Source: Rickettsia typhi (GTDB taxonomy: Bacteria > Pseudomonadota > Alphaproteobacteria > Rickettsiales > UBA1997). From it: a stretch of 9,020 bases of DNA. Below, piece after piece: positions 6,614 through 9,020 of this stretch. How positions within the stretch are numbered: the stretch's first letter is position 1; each line of letters starts with the position of its first letter. Below the pieces are notes generated by a model. That model was given only the letters and a program-made list of their open reading frames with translations, was not told where the DNA came from and ran no database searches. The position numbers and the translations under genes are program-made. The stretch lies in assembly GCA_945898025.1 (NCBI GenBank), contig CAMDGT010000033.1, positions 1 through 9,020 of the forward strand, in the 5' to 3' direction.

Positions 6614-7122
6614 TATCTAGTTTGTTGATTTGCTTGATTTTTATTCGGTAAATTCTGATTATCATTAATGCTAATCAGAAGAGAAGATCTTTCGAGTGGA
6701 TTATCTAAGTTTTCAGTTTTGATATCGAATGCGATTCCTTGCTTTTGTAAGTTAGAAACGGTTTCGCTAATAATATTAACCATATCGAATAATCCTTTAT
6801 TAATTGGAGATTTTTGATTTTTTGTCTGTTCTTCTTGTTTTTTTAAATTTGTAAAAATTGCATCTTCTTTGTTTATTTTTTCTAATTCTACCATTAATTC
6901 TTTAAATTGCTTTTGCTCCAACTCTTTTATTTGGCTATCTAGGAGCTTTTTTTGTTGGGTTTCTTGAAGCTTTATTAGCATTTTTACCTCATCACCCTCT
7001 TTTTTATTCTCTAATTGAGAATTTGTTTTCATTTCTCCTGTAACACCTAGAGATCCTAGCTTTAAGGCTATTGCTTTTATTGCTTCTCTTGAAGAATTGA
7101 TATTAATTATGTTATTCGACAT
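6613..7122 (-). CDS. Hypothetical small charged protein, probable coiled coil
   Basis: This 169-residue protein is not one I recognise. It has no signal peptide or membrane segment and is probably cytoplasmic. Residues 1-30 (starting MSNNIININSSREAIKAIAL) may form a short helix. Residues 44-105 are dominated by K, E, Q and L with heptad-like spacing of leucine and isoleucine, suggesting a coiled coil. Residues 108-135 look like a second helical region (GLFDMVNIISETVSNLQKQG), and the tail is rich in N and Q. The start at 7122 overlaps the end of the SDR gene by 11 bases, and the stop shares one base with the LpA start (TAATG). This tight packing between two recognisable genes, plus an uninterrupted frame, argues that it is real. 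It could be a partner or regulator of its neighbours, but nothing in the sequence shows that. Confidence 0.75.
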   Translation of the reverse strand: MSNNIININSSREAIKAIALKLGSLGVTGEMKTNSQLENKKEGDEVKMLIKLQETQQKKLLDSQIKELEQKQFKELMVELEKINKEDAIFTNLKKQEEQTKNQKSPINKGLFDMVNIISETVSNLQKQGIAFDIKTENLDNPLERSSLLISINDNQNLPNKNQANQQTR

Positions 7123-8107
7123 TAGGGAGTAACTTTTTTGGTTTTATATAGTTGGGCACAATGTTTTCTAGCATTTCTAAATTTATATTAAAAATATTTA
7201 CGAAATCTTGATTTTTAGATATATTGTCATGCTTTAATATTTTGACTTGATCGCAAGTAAGAATATTTTTGGTAAAAAACTCTAAAAACCACGCTAATAA
7301 AAATGCTATTTTGAAGTTAATGTTAATGAAATATATTTTTTTATTAAGATAATTTGCAGTGATTGTCATTAATTGTTTAAAATCATAAATTTTTGGACCG
7401 CTAATTTCAAATATTTTGCCATTTACTTTGTTTTTAATATCTTCACAAGTAATTGTTTTTGTAATAATTTTAATTAAATCTCCAACAAAAATTGGCTGAA
7501 ATTTTGTCTTGCCATGATTTATAATTGGGGCAATGGGTGCTTTTTTAAAATCATTAGCAAAACGGTTAAAAAAATTATCATTTTTACCAAATATTATTGA
7601 TGGCCTTAAGATTGTTGCATCAGGAAATTGTAATAAAACTGCCAATTCTCCTTTTAACTTACTGTCGCAATATTTTGAATTATTTTTTATTTCTATTCCT
7701 AGTGCGGAAAGATGAATAAATTTTTTAACCCCAACTTCTTGGCTAATTCTAGCTATATAGCCGGCTAATATTTGATGAAATTTATAAAAATCTCCTTTTT
7801 TATTTTCGTATAAAATTCCGACTAAATTTACAACGGCATAGCTTTCTTTGATAATTTTTTTTATTATATCTTCGTTTTTTAATTCTTCTAATGTTTTATA
7901 ATTTTCTTTTAAATCATATTCTTTAGGAAGTTGATAGTTCCATTTTACAATTTTTAAAAAATCTGGTCCAGCAAATGTTGTTAGAGTTTTTGATTTTGAA
8001 AGGTCTCTGCTAATAATTTGTATTATAAAGCCTTGTTTTATAAGACTATTCACGAGGTTTTTGCCAATAAAACCAGTTCCGCCAAAGATAGTAATTAATT
8101 TATTCAT
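7112..8107 (-). CDS. NDUFA9-like NAD(P)-binding SDR-family protein
   Basis: An atypical short-chain dehydrogenase/epimerase of the kind related to the NDUFA9 subunit of respiratory complex I; in bacteria these are soluble or complex-I-associated nucleotide-binding proteins with no settled reaction. With the start at 8107 it is 331 residues. The Rossmann loop GGTGFIG is at residues 9-15, followed by VVNLVGILYE (92-101), FIHLSALGI (130-138) and a retained Y146-x3-K150 pair. The family-typical ATILRPSIIFGKNDNFFNRFA (164-184) and FQPIFVGD (203-210) come next. An in-frame ATG at 8155 would add 16 residues that overlap the upstream lipoprotein gene by 34 bases and displace the Rossmann loop from its usual place near the N-terminus; 8107 is preferred and leaves a 14-base gap. 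The 3' end overlaps the next gene by 11 bases. It is sandwiched between two lipoprotein genes, an unusual context. Confidence 0.9.
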   Translation of the reverse strand: MNKLITIFGGTGFIGKNLVNSLIKQGFIIQIISRDLSKSKTLTTFAGPDFLKIVKWNYQLPKEYDLKENYKTLEELKNEDIIKKIIKESYAVVNLVGILYENKKGDFYKFHQILAGYIARISQEVGVKKFIHLSALGIEIKNNSKYCDSKLKGELAVLLQFPDATILRPSIIFGKNDNFFNRFANDFKKAPIAPIINHGKTKFQPIFVGDLIKIITKTITCEDIKNKVNGKIFEISGPKIYDFKQLMTITANYLNKKIYFININFKIAFLLAWFLEFFTKNILTCDQVKILKHDNISKNQDFVNIFNINLEMLENIVPNYIKPKKLLPNVE

Positions 8108-8121
8108 TTTGCATGGTATTT

Positions 8122-8472
8122 TTATGTTACATCCCAATCGATAATATAAGTGCATTGCTCGAAGCCATCAAACCAACCAACATTATAATCTGAGCTTTCT
8201 TTGGTATATTGATAGTTAAAACGGGTTTTTAAGGTTTGGGCATAGCCCCTTCCAACTCTTGACCAAGCACTTTCACAGCCATCTTTAAAACCTTTTCCAT
8301 AGTAAGTATCAGCTTCCGGAAACCCCCTAATACCGGCTAAAGGTCTTGATTTCGCTCCCCAGTTCCAGCTTTTTGGCAAAGGCTCAATAAATAGTTGACA
8401 TGATGTTAGTAGGCTTATAAGTATTATTAAAAATAAAGATTTTGCTGTAAGGTTAGCAATGATTTTTTTCAT
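8122..8472 (-). CDS. Putative small lipoprotein LpB, paralogue of the lipoprotein at 6059-6613
   Basis: The 116-residue product has a basic N-terminus, a hydrophobic core (SLFLIILISLL) and a clear lipobox LTSC with C25 as the predicted lipidated residue. Residue +2 is Q, so it is probably outer-membrane directed if the E. coli rule applies. The mature part is almost wholly the motif G61-F-K-D-G-C66 ... Y96-N-x-G99-x3-G103-F-x2-C107. C66 and C107 are 41 residues apart, exactly as C53 and C94 are in LpA. Within the motif the two halves resemble each other (GFKDGCESA and GWFDGFEQC), hinting at an internal duplication of a GxxDGxxxC-like unit. The ATG lies 2 bases after the stop of the Do-protease gene, whose last codons supply a GAAGAA purine stretch as a possible ribosome site. 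The function is unknown; the link to a periplasmic protease suggests an envelope role. Confidence 0.85.
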   Translation of the reverse strand: MKKIIANLTAKSLFLIILISLLTSCQLFIEPLPKSWNWGAKSRPLAGIRGFPEADTYYGKGFKDGCESAWSRVGRGYAQTLKTRFNYQYTKESSDYNVGWFDGFEQCTYIIDWDVT

Positions 8473-8474
8473 AA

Positions 8475-9020
8475 TTATTCTTCTAGAGAAAGGTTAAGAA
8501 TTATATTTTGCTGCATTCTCTTTATTAGTAAAGTAATTTTTTTACTTCCATTTTTAGATTCTTGAATAATTTTTTTTAAATCTTCTGAATCTTTAACAGT
8601 TTTTTGATTAGCAAGAATTATTATGTCGTTAGCAATTATGCCATATTTTTTAGCAATTGAAATGTTTTCTATGTCGAGAACTAATAAACCTTCTATTTTA
8701 TCTTCTTGCAAAGAATTCTGCTCTGTCGATACTTTTAACAAAGACATTCCGAGTATTTTATTGGAATTATCGGTTTTTTTGTTATTTGTTGCAACTTCAT
8801 CATTCATTTTTGAGATTTTTATTTTAATGTTTTTTATATTGCCATTGCTTAATAATGTTAGATCCGCCTCCTGATCTATTGAATATTGAGCAACTAGTTT
8901 TGGCAATGTTTTTGCTTGCTTAATTTCTTGATTATTAAACTTTAATATAATGTCTCCTGCCATAATTCCTGAATTTTCAGCGGGGCTATTATCAACAACA
9001 TTTACTACTATTGCTCCTTG
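8475..9020 (-). CDS. degP: Do/HtrA-family periplasmic serine protease, C-terminal PDZ part only (5' end outside window)
   Basis: The visible 181 residues run in frame from the right edge and correspond to the two PDZ domains of a DegP/DegQ/MucD-type protease-chaperone that degrades or refolds damaged envelope proteins. The first PDZ is cut at its start: GAIVVNVVDNSPAENSGI leads into AGDIILKFNNQEI (21-33), the normal Do signature. A lysine/asparagine-rich linker (about 70-88) leads to the second PDZ (about 88-178), where the usual GxxxGD loop reads GIIANDIIILANQ, so a glycine is replaced by N. The catalytic His-Asp-Ser domain and signal sequence are outside the window, so protease activity cannot be confirmed. 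An RseP- or Tsp-type PDZ protein is less likely because two consecutive PDZ domains close the protein. It is the first visible gene of the run and is followed after 2 bases by the small lipoprotein gene. Confidence 0.85.
   Translation of the reverse strand, partial: QGAIVVNVVDNSPAENSGIMAGDIILKFNNQEIKQAKTLPKLVAQYSIDQEADLTLLSNGNIKNIKIKISKMNDEVATNNKKTDNSNKILGMSLLKVSTEQNSLQEDKIEGLLVLDIENISIAKKYGIIANDIIILANQKTVKDSEDLKKIIQESKNGSKKITLLIKRMQQNIILNLSLEE

Noticed and set aside
8108..8155. Upstream ATG at 8155 as the start of the SDR gene
   Set aside because: It would add 16 residues overlapping the lipoprotein gene and move the Rossmann loop away from the N-terminus; the ATG at 8107 gives the family-typical start.

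Overview
This 9,020-base window is an AT-rich (by eye about 30% G+C), densely packed bacterial stretch in which all twelve genes lie on the minus strand, so transcription runs from high to low coordinates. The content suggests an alphaproteobacterium with a reduced genome. The lineage could be Rickettsiales-like or a similar AT-rich group. The supporting signs are a Do/HtrA protease, an NDUFA9-type SDR protein, the frr-uppS-cdsA block, a DacF-type carboxypeptidase, very short intergenic gaps and several overlapping genes. The exact lineage cannot be fixed from this window alone. I see no tRNA, rRNA, CRISPR array, transposase or phage gene.

In transcription order, the first block (9020 to 6059) begins with the C-terminal end of a periplasmic Do-family serine protease (two PDZ domains). 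It is followed 2 bases later by a small lipoprotein (called LpB here), an NDUFA9-like NAD(P)-binding SDR protein, a small charged probable coiled-coil protein, and a second lipoprotein (LpA). LpA and LpB share an ungapped 47-residue cysteine motif and are evidently paralogues. The genes abut or overlap, so the block reads as one operon with an envelope theme.

A 79-base gap (5980-6058) separates this from the second block: asd (aspartate-semialdehyde dehydrogenase, feeding DAP/lysine and threonine/methionine synthesis), frr (ribosome recycling factor), uppS (undecaprenyl diphosphate synthase) and cdsA (CDP-diacylglycerol synthase). frr-uppS-cdsA is the classic bacterial order, but asd stands where pyrH is usually found.

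A 58-base gap holding a small inverted repeat separates cdsA from the third block: a DacF-type D-Ala-D-Ala carboxypeptidase, a prepilin-peptidase-family membrane protein with a degenerate GxGD motif, and ahcY (S-adenosylhomocysteinase, cut by the left window edge). asd, uppS and the carboxypeptidase all serve peptidoglycan construction or trimming, cdsA serves phospholipid synthesis, and the Do protease and lipoproteins belong to the periplasm and outer envelope.

The points most worth a second look are the paired lipoproteins with their shared motif, the altered active-site motif of the prepilin peptidase, a 12-bp perfect inverted repeat inside that gene, the insert-free AhcY, and the loss of a conserved arginine in UppS.
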